Shown here in pieces: positions 17,421 through 29,483 of a stretch of 64,000 nucleotides of DNA. The stretch is from Mesorhizobium sp. WSM3862 (GTDB lineage: Bacteria > Pseudomonadota > Alphaproteobacteria > Rhizobiales > Rhizobiaceae), in contig NZ_NSGE01000003.1 of the NCBI RefSeq assembly GCF_002294985.1, positions 772,677-836,676 of the forward strand. The letters run 5' to 3'. A program made the position numbers and the translations under genes. How positions within the stretch are numbered: the first letter of the stretch is position 1; each line of letters opens with the position of its first letter. The notes under the pieces were generated by a model. The model saw only the letters and a list, made by a program, of their open reading frames with translations. It searched no databases and had not been told where the DNA came from.

Positions 17421-17879
17421 TCAGGCCGCCTTGATGTCCTTGAACGCCTTCTCGAAAGCGGTCTTCACCGGCTTCGAGACGTCCTCGACAGCCTTGGAGG
17501 CGACGGCCTGAAAGTCCTTGGCCTGCTCGACGGCCATCTCGGCGCGCTTGCGCAGGAAGGCAGTCTGCAGCTCGACGACTTCCGACAGCGTCTTGGCGCC
17601 GACCAGGGCTTCAAGGTGCGAGAAGCTGGCCTCGGCATTGGCGCGAAGGATGGCGATGGTCTTCAGCGAGACATCGCCGGAAACGGTCTTGGCGGTCTCG
17701 TAGGTCGACTCCAGAACCTTCTGGGTCTCCTCGGCGCCGTTCTTCAGTTTGGTGTAGGCCTCTTTCGACTGCTCGACGCCCTTCTCGGCGAAGGCGCGGA
17801 TCTGGTCGGTGGCCTTGGAAGCGTCAAAGCTCGGGAATTCAACGTTCTCGATGGTCTCGGTCTTGGCAGTCTTGGACAT
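17421..17879 (-). CDS. Phasin family protein
   Basis: 152 aa, starting MSKTAKTETIENVEFPSFDASKA at the ATG 17879 with an AAGG ribosome-binding site. The longer frame upstream is not needed. The protein is almost entirely amphipathic helix (QIRAFAEKGVEQSKEAYTKL, then HLEALVGAKTLSEVVELQ and QAKDFQAVASKAVEDVSKPV), the pattern of phasin_2 proteins. These coat polyhydroxyalkanoate granules in the cytoplasm. The upstream 248 bp are AT-rich and probably contain its promoter. Confidence 0.9.
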   Translation of the reverse strand: MSKTAKTETIENVEFPSFDASKATDQIRAFAEKGVEQSKEAYTKLKNGAEETQKVLESTYETAKTVSGDVSLKTIAILRANAEASFSHLEALVGAKTLSEVVELQTAFLRKRAEMAVEQAKDFQAVASKAVEDVSKPVKTAFEKAFKDIKAA

Positions 17880-18127
17880 TTTCCAACCTTTCAAGGGCAG
17901 CGGCTTTGACGGAAAGCCGTCTCGTTCATGTATGATGGCAATATAAAGGCAAGTTTTGTGCATTGCAATATCTTTGTTGCACTGCACCATAAAAAAAATC
18001 GCCCCGCCATTAACCAAGAGCCCAGAGATTTCGGCCGATACACGGCATGGCTTGTGGACCTTGGTCCCGTACGCTTTTATTAACAAAGCGTTAACTCAAA
18101 AAGCCCGCCTGGAAGGTCTGCCAGCGC

Positions 18128-21100
18128 ATGCCGCCTGAAAACTACTCCTTCCTCGACGTCGCCGTGCTCGACGCGGTGCGCCAGCGCTTCGCCGCCGGCG
18201 ACGCGCTGGCCATACTGTCGGCCGATCTTGAGCAGGTGATCTGGGCCAACGGGCCAGGTGCCGCGGTTTTCGGCTATCCGGAAATCGAAGCGATCATCGG
18301 CGCTTCCGCGCGGCTGCCGCTAATTGCCAGGCGGCAGATCATGGCGACCAGCGGCTTTCCGGATATCGGCAGCGACCGCGCCGTCACCGTGCGGCTGGCG
18401 ACCGGCATGGTCAGCCGCGCCGTCGGCTTGCTCGCCAGCGCGGTAACGATGCCGGACGGCGAAAAGGCGATCATGCTGGCGATGCCCGCGGCGCAGACCG
18501 GCTCGCGCGGCGCCGCCGAAATCGCCAGCCGCGCCATTGGCGGCTTCACCGAGGCCGGACATTTCATCGCCTTCGTCGATGCCCAAGGCCATGTCGAGGC
18601 GGCTTCGGAGGGATTTGCCGCGCTCGGCATCAGGCCGGAGACGCTCGCTGCCCTGGTCGCGGACGTGGCAAGCGTTGGAGACCGCATCGTCAAGCGGCTT
18701 GTTCCCGGCGCAAGCACCTCCTACCCGGCCGGCTTTGCGCGCTTGACCGACACGCGCCATCTCCTGGTGGTGATCGACGAAGACCAGCTCGACGGCGAGC
18801 GGAACGACCAGCCCGACGCCGGTAAGTCGGCAGTGCCGGAAAGCGCGCCCGCCGTCTCCGAAGACAAAAACACCACAGTCAGCGCCGAGCCGAGCCGAGA
18901 GAACAATACCCAGTCTCCGGCCGCGGCAACGGGCGAAAAGGCAGACGCGGTCCCGCCGGCGGCCGCGGATGAGGCCCAGCCAACGCAAAGGACCGCGGCC
19001 ACGGCCGACCGCGCGCCGGATGCTGCGCTGGTAGGCGGTGCCGGCCCGGCGCAGCATGACCATTGGTATTTCAATGCCGGCGGCGACGACGTGAAGGGGC
19101 CGGAGAGGCCGCCACAGATCGGACCGGCGGAGGTCGCGGCCGGAAGCCGGCAGCACACCGCCGGAACGGCGGCGGCCGAGCCGAGCGCGGCGCGCAACAT
19201 CGACCGTTCGGCGCCGCCGCTGCGTTTCGTCTGGCGGACCGACGCCGAAGGCAAGTTCAGCGCGCTGTCGCCGGAATTCGCCGACATCGTCGGCAAACCC
19301 GCCGCCGATGTGATCGGTCGCCGCTTCAGGGATGTCGCCACGACTTTCGGCCTCGACGCATCGGGCGAGATCGCCACTCTGCTCGAGCGGCGCGATACCT
19401 GGTCGGGACGCTCGGTGCTGTGGCCGGTGGCGGGCACGGACCTGAAGATCCCCGTCGATCTTGCGGCGCTGCCGGTCTATGGCCGCAGCCGCGCCTTCGA
19501 AGGTTTCCGCGGCTTCGGCGTCGCGCGCAGCGCCGACGCCGTTGTCGACCCGGAAGCGCTCGGCATGGCGCTGGTGCCCAATGGCGCCGCTCCGACAGAA
19601 CCCGAACCTGCCGCCGGGCAACCCGCGGCCGAGCCGGCGAAACCTGCCGACCCGTTCCTGGGCGAAGTGCCGGCGCTGACCATCGTGCCCAAGCCGGAGC
19701 GCCGCTATGCCGACAAGGTGATCCGGCTGGCCGAGCACAGGCAGCCGGCCAACGACAAGCAGCCGGGAAATGACAGGCCGACGAGTGAGAAAGGGCTGTC
19801 GATCCTCGAGCGCAGCGCCTTTCGCGAAATCGGCGAGCGGCTGCGGAAGGACAGTTCCGGCCCGGCCGAGCCGCCAAGCGGCGCAACCGCGGGTGCTCAA
19901 AAGCAACCAGATGCGGCTGCAACCGCCGACAAGGCTGCTCCCACGGCCGAACAACCGACGACCGGTGAGAGGAAGACCGACCACTCCGAACTGAACGCGA
20001 TTGACGCCACCTCGGCTGAGCCGGCCATGCCGGAAGGCAACGAGGCCATTGATACGGCCGAAGCGGAGACCGAGGCGGAAGATCAAAAGGATCTGGCTCG
20101 GCTCGACGGCCCCGATGTTCCCGAGGCAGCCGCTGGAAAAGACGAAACGCCCGCTGTCTCCGGCTCGTTGCTCAACTATGCCGGGCGCGAGAAAGCTGCC
20201 GACGAGGCGCAGGAAGCGGCGGATTCCGACAGGCGCCAAACCGCAGCGGCGGACAGGGCAGCCGAACCGACGGCCGAGCGGCCGGCAGCCGAAGCCCCTA
20301 CCCCTGAGGCAGGCGCTGGCGACGACGGTATGACCGCCGACGATTTTCGCGACGCGGAAGACAGCGAGGACTGGGCGGGTTCCGACCGGGATGGCGCCCT
20401 GCCCGCGGCTGAACAGCCTGGCGAAGCGAAAGCGCGGCCGGAAAGGCCGCGCCTCAGGGTGCGGCCGCTCAAGCTCGAGGGCTTCGTGCCCTCGGCTTTC
20501 TCAACCGGGGAAGGAGGCAGGGCTCCCGACACGTCCATCCTCGCCAGGCTGCCTGTGCCGCTGCTCATCCATTCCGGCGACGTGCTGCACTATGCCAATG
20601 AGGCGTTTCTCGAGCTCACCGGCTACGACGCGCTGGAAGACCTTGCCGATGCCGGCGGGCTCGGCGCGCTGTTCGCCGACCATTACGCCGATGATGGCGA
20701 GACCGACGAAAGCGATCGTTCACTGAAGCTCACAACCCGCCAGGGCCAGGAATTCCCGATCGATGCGCTCCTGCGCTCGGTGCCGTGGCGCGGCGGCAAG
20801 GCGCTGATGCTGGTGGTTCGTCGCTCGGGCGAGGACGAGGCGCCCTCCGCCCATCTCAGCGCGGCCAATGACGAGCCGAACCAGCAGCCGGACGTGTCCG
20901 AGCTGAAGTCGCGAATCGCCGAAATGCGCACCATCATCGACACCGCCACCGACGGCGTGGTGCTGATCGGCCGCGACGGCAACATCCGCTCGATCAGCCG
21001 CCCGGCTGAAGCCCTGTTCGGCTTCGACAGCGACGAGATCGCCGGCAAGCCCTTTGCCTCGCTGTTCGCCATCGAGAGCCAGCGCGCGGCGCGCGACTAT

Positions 21101-22021
21101 CTCGTCGGCCTCTCCGAACCTGGCGTGGCGAGCTTGCTGAACGACGGGCGCGAGGTGATCGGCCGCGAGGCGCAAGGGCGCTTCATCCCGCTGTTCATGA
21201 CCATCGGCAGACTGCCCAACGACAGCGGCTTCTGCGCCGTCGTACGCGATATCACGCAGTGGAAGCGGGCCGAGGAAGACCTCACCCAGGCGCGCGCCGT
21301 GGCCGAGCGCGCCTCCTCGCAGAAGACGGATTTCCTGGCCCGCATCAGCCATGAGATCCGCACGCCGCTCAACGCCATCATCGGCTTTTCCGAACTGATG
21401 GTGGACGAGAAGTTCGGACCGGTGGCCAACGACCGCTACCGAGACTATCTGCGCGACATAAACCGTTCGGGCAACCATGTGCTCGACCTCGTCAACGACC
21501 TGCTCGACATCTCCAAGATCGAGGCCGGCCAGCAGGAGATGGCCTATGAGGCGGTGTCGCTCAACGACACGCTGGCCGAAACGGTGGCGATGATGCAGCC
21601 GCAGGCCAACCGCGAGCGCGTCATCATCCGCTCGAGCTTCGCCTCGCGGCTGCCGGAAGTGGTGGCGGATTTGAGGAGTGTGCGCCAGATTGCGTTAAAC
21701 ATACTGTCGAACGCCATCCGCTATACCCAGGCCGGCGGCCAGGTTATCGTGTCCACCGCCTACGAGACCTCCGGCGACGTCGTCATGCGCGTGCGCGATA
21801 CCGGCATCGGCATGACGCCGGCCGAGATCGAGCAGGCATTGAAGCCCTTCAAGCAGATCAATGCGCTCAAACGCGGCCGCGGCGACGGCACCGGCCTCGG
21901 GCTGCCTCTGACCAAGGCGATGGTGGAGGCCAACCGTGCCCGCTTCACCATCACATCGACACCTGGCGAAGGCACGCTGGTCGAGGTCGTCTTCCCATCG
22001 ACGCGCGTGCTGGCCGAATAA
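18128..22021 (+). CDS. Large PAS-domain sensor histidine kinase (PdhS-like)
   Basis: 1297 aa, cytoplasmic, with no TM segments. The N-terminal sensory part (1-215) begins with a PAS-like segment. An Ala/Pro/Glu-rich linker (about 215-360) leads to a PAS domain (about 366-465). A second very long acidic, Ala-rich disordered stretch (about 490-790) is followed by PAS domains near 804-900 and 933-1045. The HisKA domain carries phospho-acceptor His1075 in ISHEIRTPLNAIIGFSELM. The HATPase has NILSNAIRYT, DTGIGM and GTGLGLPLTKAM. The kinase end (FPSTRVLAE) and layout resemble PdhS/PleC/DivJ kinases that control DivK and cell-cycle polarity in Rhizobiales. DivK as partner is inference. Confidence 0.88.
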   Translation: MPPENYSFLDVAVLDAVRQRFAAGDALAILSADLEQVIWANGPGAAVFGYPEIEAIIGASARLPLIARRQIMATSGFPDIGSDRAVTVRLATGMVSRAVGLLASAVTMPDGEKAIMLAMPAAQTGSRGAAEIASRAIGGFTEAGHFIAFVDAQGHVEAASEGFAALGIRPETLAALVADVASVGDRIVKRLVPGASTSYPAGFARLTDTRHLLVVIDEDQLDGERNDQPDAGKSAVPESAPAVSEDKNTTVSAEPSRENNTQSPAAATGEKADAVPPAAADEAQPTQRTAATADRAPDAALVGGAGPAQHDHWYFNAGGDDVKGPERPPQIGPAEVAAGSRQHTAGTAAAEPSAARNIDRSAPPLRFVWRTDAEGKFSALSPEFADIVGKPAADVIGRRFRDVATTFGLDASGEIATLLERRDTWSGRSVLWPVAGTDLKIPVDLAALPVYGRSRAFEGFRGFGVARSADAVVDPEALGMALVPNGAAPTEPEPAAGQPAAEPAKPADPFLGEVPALTIVPKPERRYADKVIRLAEHRQPANDKQPGNDRPTSEKGLSILERSAFREIGERLRKDSSGPAEPPSGATAGAQKQPDAAATADKAAPTAEQPTTGERKTDHSELNAIDATSAEPAMPEGNEAIDTAEAETEAEDQKDLARLDGPDVPEAAAGKDETPAVSGSLLNYAGREKAADEAQEAADSDRRQTAAADRAAEPTAERPAAEAPTPEAGAGDDGMTADDFRDAEDSEDWAGSDRDGALPAAEQPGEAKARPERPRLRVRPLKLEGFVPSAFSTGEGGRAPDTSILARLPVPLLIHSGDVLHYANEAFLELTGYDALEDLADAGGLGALFADHYADDGETDESDRSLKLTTRQGQEFPIDALLRSVPWRGGKALMLVVRRSGEDEAPSAHLSAANDEPNQQPDVSELKSRIAEMRTIIDTATDGVVLIGRDGNIRSISRPAEALFGFDSDEIAGKPFASLFAIESQRAARDYLVGLSEPGVASLLNDGREVIGREAQGRFIPLFMTIGRLPNDSGFCAVVRDITQWKRAEEDLTQARAVAERASSQKTDFLARISHEIRTPLNAIIGFSELMVDEKFGPVANDRYRDYLRDINRSGNHVLDLVNDLLDISKIEAGQQEMAYEAVSLNDTLAETVAMMQPQANRERVIIRSSFASRLPEVVADLRSVRQIALNILSNAIRYTQAGGQVIVSTAYETSGDVVMRVRDTGIGMTPAEIEQALKPFKQINALKRGRGDGTGLGLPLTKAMVEANRARFTITSTPGEGTLVEVVFPSTRVLAE

Positions 22022-22050
22022 CGATCCGCAAGACCGAGCTTCGGCCAAAG

Positions 22051-22074
22051 AAAAAGGCGCCTGGAGGACGCCTT
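22051..22074 (-). terminator. Candidate terminator between convergent genes
   Basis: Hairpin AAGGCG / CGCCTT with inner CC/GG pairing. The minus strand continues into TTTTTCTTT. It lies about 200 bp beyond the acetoacetyl-CoA synthetase stop and 30 bp beyond the kinase stop. Confidence 0.45.
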
Positions 22075-22276
22075 GGAAAATGGGATGCTGTCACAACGGG
22101 GCTTGAGCTGAACCTCAGGGGACGAGGAACGGGATTTCTCCCTCAAGTTACACGCGACTATCGGCGCCGTCCCTTAACAAGTCCTTACCGGGAGCCAAAA
22201 AAATTTACGAATGTGTACCACTCGTGAAATCTAGGTAAATTGGACCGACACTATTTCTTAACCGTGCCGGGAAGAC

Positions 22277-24235
<1,959 letters not shown>

Positions 24236-24497
24236 ATCGTTCCTCCCAAAGCGCGTCGCGATTGCGGCAATTAAGCCTGATGTCGCCTGCGTCGTTGTCC
24301 CAAAACCGGCGTGGCGTTGGCGGACCGGACGGGTTTATCGCTTATGCATACCGCAGCGCAGCAGAGCAAGATTTTGTTGAAATGGCCGGCAAGGACACGG
24401 CGCAAACGCCATCGGAGGGCCATAAAGACTTGAAAAGCGTCGGCGCTCGGCTACACCCGTCGGGCGATTTGTCGGCAATGGAAACTCACGGGGCGAG

Positions 24498-26390
24498 ATG
24501 AGATCATCTTTGATCCGGCGCGGGGTATGGGTAATCGGCGTTGCGGTGCTGGTCATCGCGCTCGCCGTCGCCGCCTTGCCGCTGATTGCCTCGACGCGCA
24601 TCGTACGCGACCGCATCGCTTGGGAATTGAGCGCCTGGAGCGGTTTTCGCGTGACGATCGACGGCTCGCCGCGCATCGAGGTGTGGCCTAAGTTCCGAGC
24701 CATCCTCAGCGATGTGACGCTGTCGCAATGGACGGAGACCGACGCGCCGCCGGTGATCGAAGCCGAGCGCGTCGAAGTCGATCTCTCGGCCATGGCCGCC
24801 GTGCAGGGCGAGGTCCAATTCTCGACGGCACGGCTGGTGCGGCCGACGATCAGGGTGGAGCGCAAGGCGAGCGGCCTCTATCTGCCGCCGCTGCCGACCG
24901 GCGGCCGCATCACGCGCTCGATCGACACCGCTCGCGGCGTGGTCACCGCGAACCCGCAGAAGCCCGACCTCGGCAGACTGCCTTCCGATCCGTTCGGCAT
25001 CGTCGAGTTCCGCGACGGCCGCGTCGTAACCTCGGTTGGCGGCAAGGATACCGAGATCCTGAGCAGCCTCAGCGGCCAGGTGAACTGGGCGGCGATGAAC
25101 AGCGACGCCACGCTCACGGCGACCGGCATATGGCGCGGCGAGAGCGTCCAGATCGATTTTTCCTCGGCGAAGCCGCTGGTGCTGTTTGCCGGAGGGCTCG
25201 CGCCGGTCACGCTCGCCTTCAAGGCGGCGCCCGCCACGCTTTCTTTCGACGGCGTCGCCTCGATGTCGGAGAACGGCTATCTGGACGGCCAGGCGAAATT
25301 CACCGCCCCTTCGCTGCGACGCCTGCTTGAATGGTCGCAGGCCGGCATGGCGCCTGGTGCTGCGATCGGCTCCGTCTCGGTCGCGAGCAAGGTGGCGGCC
25401 TCGGCGGGACGCGCGAAGTTCGAGAACACGACGGTGGCGCTGGACAACAACCCCGGCATGGGAGCGCTGGACTTTTCGTTCAGCGAGCCCCTGCCCGTCA
25501 TTTCCGGCACGCTTGCGTTCGATACGCTCGATCTTCGATCGGTGCTTTCCGCTTTCACGCCGATCGCTCCGGCCGGCCAGGCAGCCCCCGGCGAGTTCGA
25601 CACCGGCTTCGCCGACAAGATGAACCTCGATCTCAGGCTGTCGGCAGCGCACGCCACCGCCGGCCCGATACAGCTTGCCGATGTCGCCGCGACCGCGCAG
25701 GTCAAGAACGGGCTTGCCGTCTTCGACATCTCCGACGCGTCGGCCTTCAACGGCAACATCCAGAGCAGCCTGCGCTTCGACCGCAAGCCGGACGGCACGC
25801 AGGTCGAGTTGCGGCTTTTGGCATCGGACGTCGACACCGGCGCCTTCGCCACCGCGGCGGGGATGACGCGGCTGGTGCCGGCCGGAACCGGAACCGTCTC
25901 GGTCATTCTGAAGGGGCCGGGCAAGGCCTGGGACTCGATCTTCGAGAACGCCGACGGGTCTTTCTCGGCGACGTTCGGGCCGGGCTCGCTCAACGGCCTC
26001 AATCTGCCTGCCTTTCTCAAGCGCAACGAACAGGGCGGATTCTTCGCCCTCGACGACGTCGCCGACGGCTCGCTGCCCATCGACGGTGCCGAGATCAAGG
26101 CGAGCATCTCGAAAGGTGTGGCGCGGCTGGACAAGGCCGAGGTCAATGCACAGAAGTACAAGATCTGGCTTTCGGGCATCGCCTCCTATACCGGGCGCGG
26201 GCTGGCGCTCTCGGGCGGCATCATCCCGAACGGACAACCTGCGCAGCAACAGCCGGCCCAACAACCGGCTACCGCCGGTCAGACAGCGGTGCAGGCGCCG
26301 CAGCCCCCAAAGCAATCGTTGTTCTTCGTCGGCGGCAACTGGAGCACTCCGTTCATCTCGCCGATCAGCCGCGGCGTTTCAGGCCAATAG
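24498..26390 (+). CDS. AsmA family protein
   Basis: 630 aa with one N-terminal membrane anchor (about residues 9-30: GVWVIGVAVLVIALAVAALP). The AsmA-type start WELSAWSGFRVTIDGSPRIEVWPKFRAILSDV follows, then a long beta-rich body typical of the AsmA/TamB/BLTP superfamily. The end is Gln/Pro-rich (GQPAQQQPAQQPAT). These proteins are inner-membrane-anchored, extend into the periplasm and are implicated in lipid transfer to the outer membrane. There is no operon partner: the upstream neighbour is divergent and the downstream one convergent. Confidence 0.88.
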   Translation: MRSSLIRRGVWVIGVAVLVIALAVAALPLIASTRIVRDRIAWELSAWSGFRVTIDGSPRIEVWPKFRAILSDVTLSQWTETDAPPVIEAERVEVDLSAMAAVQGEVQFSTARLVRPTIRVERKASGLYLPPLPTGGRITRSIDTARGVVTANPQKPDLGRLPSDPFGIVEFRDGRVVTSVGGKDTEILSSLSGQVNWAAMNSDATLTATGIWRGESVQIDFSSAKPLVLFAGGLAPVTLAFKAAPATLSFDGVASMSENGYLDGQAKFTAPSLRRLLEWSQAGMAPGAAIGSVSVASKVAASAGRAKFENTTVALDNNPGMGALDFSFSEPLPVISGTLAFDTLDLRSVLSAFTPIAPAGQAAPGEFDTGFADKMNLDLRLSAAHATAGPIQLADVAATAQVKNGLAVFDISDASAFNGNIQSSLRFDRKPDGTQVELRLLASDVDTGAFATAAGMTRLVPAGTGTVSVILKGPGKAWDSIFENADGSFSATFGPGSLNGLNLPAFLKRNEQGGFFALDDVADGSLPIDGAEIKASISKGVARLDKAEVNAQKYKIWLSGIASYTGRGLALSGGIIPNGQPAQQQPAQQPATAGQTAVQAPQPPKQSLFFVGGNWSTPFISPISRGVSGQ

Positions 26391-26391
26391 A

Positions 26392-26421
26392 ACAAGGCGC
26401 AGGTCGCGCCCGTCTTTGTTC
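26392..26421. terminator. Short hairpin between convergent asmA and potI
   Basis: GGCGC (26396-26400) and GCGCC (26406-26410) can pair. They are flanked by AACAA on the left and TTTGTT on the right, so a weak bidirectional terminator is possible in the 32-bp gap. The stem is only 5 bp. Confidence 0.3.
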
Positions 26422-26422
26422 C

Positions 26423-27241
26423 CTATCCGCGTTGCGCCGCCTGCTCATCGCGCTGGCGCTGGACCTCGCGGCGCTTGTTGGCGATCGAGGCAATGATGAC
26501 GCCGATCGCGACGACGGCGATCAGGATGGTGCAGGCGGCATTGATCTCAGGCGTCACGCCGAGGCGCACCTGGCTGTAGATCTTCATCGGCAGCGTCGTG
26601 GCGCCGGGGCCCGAGGTGAAGGAGGCGACGACCAGATCGTCGAGCGAGAGCGTGAACGCCAGCATCCAGCCGGAGATGATCGCCGGCAAGATGACGGGCA
26701 AGGTGATCTGGAAAAAGGTCTTCACCGGCGGCGCGCCGAGGTCCATCGCGGCTTCTTCCAGCGAGCGGTCGAAGGAGACCAGGCGCGACTGCACGACGAC
26801 GGCCACGAAGCACATGGTGAAGGTGATGTGGGCGAGCGTGACGGTGAAGAAGCCTCGGTCAAGCCCGACGGCCACGAAAAGCAAGAGCAGCGACAGGCCG
26901 GTAATGACTTCCGGCATCACCAGCGGCGCAAAGACCATGCCGGAAAACAGCACCCGCCCCTTGAAGCGTGTGTAGCGGGTCAAGGTGATCGCCGCCAGCG
27001 TGCCGAGCACGGTGGCAACGGTCGCCGAGATGACGCCGACGCGGGCCGTCACCCAGGTGGCGTCCATCAGGCCCTGGTTGTGGAACAGCGACACGTACCA
27101 TTTCGTCGAGAAGCCGCCCCAGACGGTGACGAGCTTCGATTCGTTGAAGGAAAAGACGATGAGAAGCACGATCGGCAGATAGAGAAAGGCAAAGCCGAGC
27201 ACGATCGAGGTGATGTTGAAGCGGCTCCAGGTGCCGTTCAT
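26423..27241 (-). CDS. potI: Polyamine ABC transporter permease PotI
   Basis: 272 aa from the ATG at 27241 (MNGTWSRFNITSIVLGFAF). The frame open further upstream is a shadow over potH. Six membrane helices and the EAA loop EEAAMDLGAPPVKTFFQITLP, which contacts the ATPase, are present. The ATG overlaps the potH stop by 4 bp, so the two permeases are translationally coupled. It is the last gene of a potFGHI-type operon importing putrescine or spermidine. Confidence 0.92.
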   Translation of the reverse strand: MNGTWSRFNITSIVLGFAFLYLPIVLLIVFSFNESKLVTVWGGFSTKWYVSLFHNQGLMDATWVTARVGVISATVATVLGTLAAITLTRYTRFKGRVLFSGMVFAPLVMPEVITGLSLLLLFVAVGLDRGFFTVTLAHITFTMCFVAVVVQSRLVSFDRSLEEAAMDLGAPPVKTFFQITLPVILPAIISGWMLAFTLSLDDLVVASFTSGPGATTLPMKIYSQVRLGVTPEINAACTILIAVVAIGVIIASIANKRREVQRQRDEQAAQRG

Positions 27242-28200
27242 TTGCCTTGCTCCTGGGCTTTCGCTTGAGCCTGCTGGAAGAACATGATCGGGACGGTCAG
27301 CACCAGGAGCAGGATGACCGCCACCGCCGACGAGACCGGCCAATCGCGGTTGGCGAAGAATTCGTTCCACAGCGTCTTGCCGATCATCAGCGTCTGCGAG
27401 CCGCCGAGAAGGTCCGGTATGACGAACTCGCCGACCGCCGGGATGAAGACCAGCAGGCAGCCGGCAATCACGCCCGGCAGCGACAGCGGGAAGGTGATCT
27501 TCCAAAAGGCGCCGATCGGCGGGCAGCCGAGATCCTGCGCCGCCTCGATCAGCGAATAGTCCATCTTCTCCAACGACGAGTAGAGCGGCAGCACCATGAA
27601 GGGCAGATAGGAATAGACTATGCCGATGAAGATCGCGGTGTAGGTGTTGAGGATGACCAGCGGCTGGCTGATCAGGCCAGTGGCGAGCAGCACCTGGTTG
27701 AGCAGCCCTTCGGGTTTCAGGATGCCGATCCAGGCATAGACGCGGATCAGGAACGAGGTCCAGAACGGCAGGATCACCAGCATTAGCAAGGTCGGCCGGA
27801 TCGTCGCCGGCGCGCGCGCCATGCCATAGGCGATCGGATAGCCGACGATCAGCGTCAGCACCGTCGAGATGCCCGCGATGATCAGGCTGGTCACATAGGC
27901 GTTGAAGTAAAGCGCGTCCTGGGTCAGCCACGTGTAATTGTCGAAGTTGAGCTCGCGAAAGCCGGCGAAGAATCCGGAAATACCGTCGCCGAAATCGAGC
28001 ACCGGGGTGTAAGGCGGCATCGAGATCGCCGTCTGCGACAGCGAGATCTTGAAGACGATGATGAACGGGACAAGGAAGAAGAACAGCAGCCAGAGATAGG
28101 GAACGATGATAACGAGACGGTCGACGAAGCCCTTCGCCAGCTTGGTCGGCAACTGAGCGGCGGTTTCAGCCGAGGAAGGGGCGGCGGCGATATTGGTCAT
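27238..28200 (-). CDS. potH: Polyamine ABC transporter permease PotH
   Basis: 320 aa, six predicted membrane helices after a charged N-terminal tail (first helix about 29-50: LVIIVPYLWLLFFFLVPFII). The EAA loop is IEAAQDLGCPPIGAFWKITFP. It forms the membrane channel with PotI. It begins 10 bp after the potG stop and overlaps potI by 4 bp. The C-terminus is Gln/Lys-rich (QAQAKAQEQGK). Confidence 0.92.
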   Translation of the reverse strand: MTNIAAAPSSAETAAQLPTKLAKGFVDRLVIIVPYLWLLFFFLVPFIIVFKISLSQTAISMPPYTPVLDFGDGISGFFAGFRELNFDNYTWLTQDALYFNAYVTSLIIAGISTVLTLIVGYPIAYGMARAPATIRPTLLMLVILPFWTSFLIRVYAWIGILKPEGLLNQVLLATGLISQPLVILNTYTAIFIGIVYSYLPFMVLPLYSSLEKMDYSLIEAAQDLGCPPIGAFWKITFPLSLPGVIAGCLLVFIPAVGEFVIPDLLGGSQTLMIGKTLWNEFFANRDWPVSSAVAVILLLVLTVPIMFFQQAQAKAQEQGK

Positions 28201-28210
28201 GGCCGCCCTG

Positions 28211-29350
28211 TTACCTTGTCAGCACGACGCCGGCGTCCGGCCGGAAGGAGACCCAGGCGCGATCGTTCCAGGTCAGCGGGTCCTCGCTGACGCGGGCAGC
28301 GTTCAACGCGCTTGCCCGCACCATCTGTCCGTCGTCGAGCTTGATGTGGTAGACGGTCATGTCGCCAAGATACGCAACGTCATAGACTTCGCCTTCCAGC
28401 GCATTGACGGCATCGGCCGGCTTCCTCGACGAGACCTTGATCTTCTCGGGCCGGATCGCGAAAACGATGTCGGCGCCCTTGGTGGTGTCGGTGGCATTCT
28501 CGACAACGATCTGCGCACCGGTCGCGCCGGTGATGCGCGTCGTATTCGCTGCCCGCTCGGCAACCTTGCCCTCGAACATGTTCACATTGCCGACGAAATG
28601 CGCCACGAAGCGCGACGTCGGGGCCTCGTAGATTTCCGCCGGCGTCGCCACCTGCATCACCTCGCCCCTGTCCATGATGCCGATGCGGTCGGCCATGGTC
28701 ATGGCTTCCTCCTGGTCGTGGGTGACGACGACGAAGGTAAGCCCAAGTTCCTGCTGCAGGTCCATCAGTTCGAACTGCGTCTCCTCACGCAGCTTCTTGT
28801 CGAGCGCGCCGAGCGGCTCGTCCAGCAAAAGCACCTTCGGCCGCTTGGCGACCGAGCGGGCAAGCGCCACGCGCTGGCGCTGACCGCCGGAAAGCTGGTG
28901 CGGCTTGCGCTTGGCGAACTGCTCGAGCTTGACCAGCCTCAGCATCTCGGCGACGCGCTTTTCGATATCGGGAGCGGGCATGCCTTCCTGCTTGAGGCCG
29001 AAAGCGATGTTCTTTTCCACCGTCATATGCGGAAACAGCGCGTAGGACTGGAACATCATGTTCACCGGCCGCTTATAGGGCGGAATGCCGCGCAGGTCCT
29101 GGCCGTCGAGCAGAATGCGCCCCGCGGTCGGCTCCTCGAAGCCGGCGAGCATCCTGAGCAGGGTCGACTTGCCGCAGCCCGAGGCGCCGAGCAGGGCGAA
29201 GAACTCACGTTCGAAGATGGTCAGCGACAGATTGCTGACAGCGGTGAAGTCGCCAAACTTCTTGGTCACCTTGTCGAACTGGATATACGGCTTGGCGCTC
29301 GGATCATTCCATGGCGCGAAATCCCTGCGGATGCTGCCAAGCGATTTCAT
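28211..29350 (-). CDS. potG: Polyamine ABC transporter ATPase PotG
   Basis: 379 aa from the ATG at 29350 (MKSLGSIRRDFAPWND). The in-frame extension upstream overlaps the intercistronic hairpin zone and was rejected. It has Walker A GASGCGKST, signature LSGGQRQRVALARS, Walker B VLLLDEPLGALD, the switch histidine VVTHDQEEA and a C-terminal TOBE domain (FAIRPEKI onward). It energises polyamine uptake with PotH and PotI. Confidence 0.93.
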   Translation of the reverse strand: MKSLGSIRRDFAPWNDPSAKPYIQFDKVTKKFGDFTAVSNLSLTIFEREFFALLGASGCGKSTLLRMLAGFEEPTAGRILLDGQDLRGIPPYKRPVNMMFQSYALFPHMTVEKNIAFGLKQEGMPAPDIEKRVAEMLRLVKLEQFAKRKPHQLSGGQRQRVALARSVAKRPKVLLLDEPLGALDKKLREETQFELMDLQQELGLTFVVVTHDQEEAMTMADRIGIMDRGEVMQVATPAEIYEAPTSRFVAHFVGNVNMFEGKVAERAANTTRITGATGAQIVVENATDTTKGADIVFAIRPEKIKVSSRKPADAVNALEGEVYDVAYLGDMTVYHIKLDDGQMVRASALNAARVSEDPLTWNDRAWVSFRPDAGVVLTR

Positions 29351-29483
29351 GTCCCACTCCGGGTCTGTTTCGTTCCGCTGGAACGGTTCATGGTTTCGAG
29401 AAAACGCCGAACCGCTCCAGCTTTTTGTTTTTGACGCAATTCCGGGCGGAAAACCGTCCCACACTGTTGCTGGAATTGCTTCT

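Noticed and set aside
18320..20239. Long minus-strand open frame (639 aa) opposite the histidine kinase
   Set aside because: It is antisense to a clear PAS/HisKA protein, Arg-rich, without domain features; typical GC-rich shadow. The same applies to long antisense frames at 6742-8172, 24504-26315, 40890-42398 and 42975-45074.
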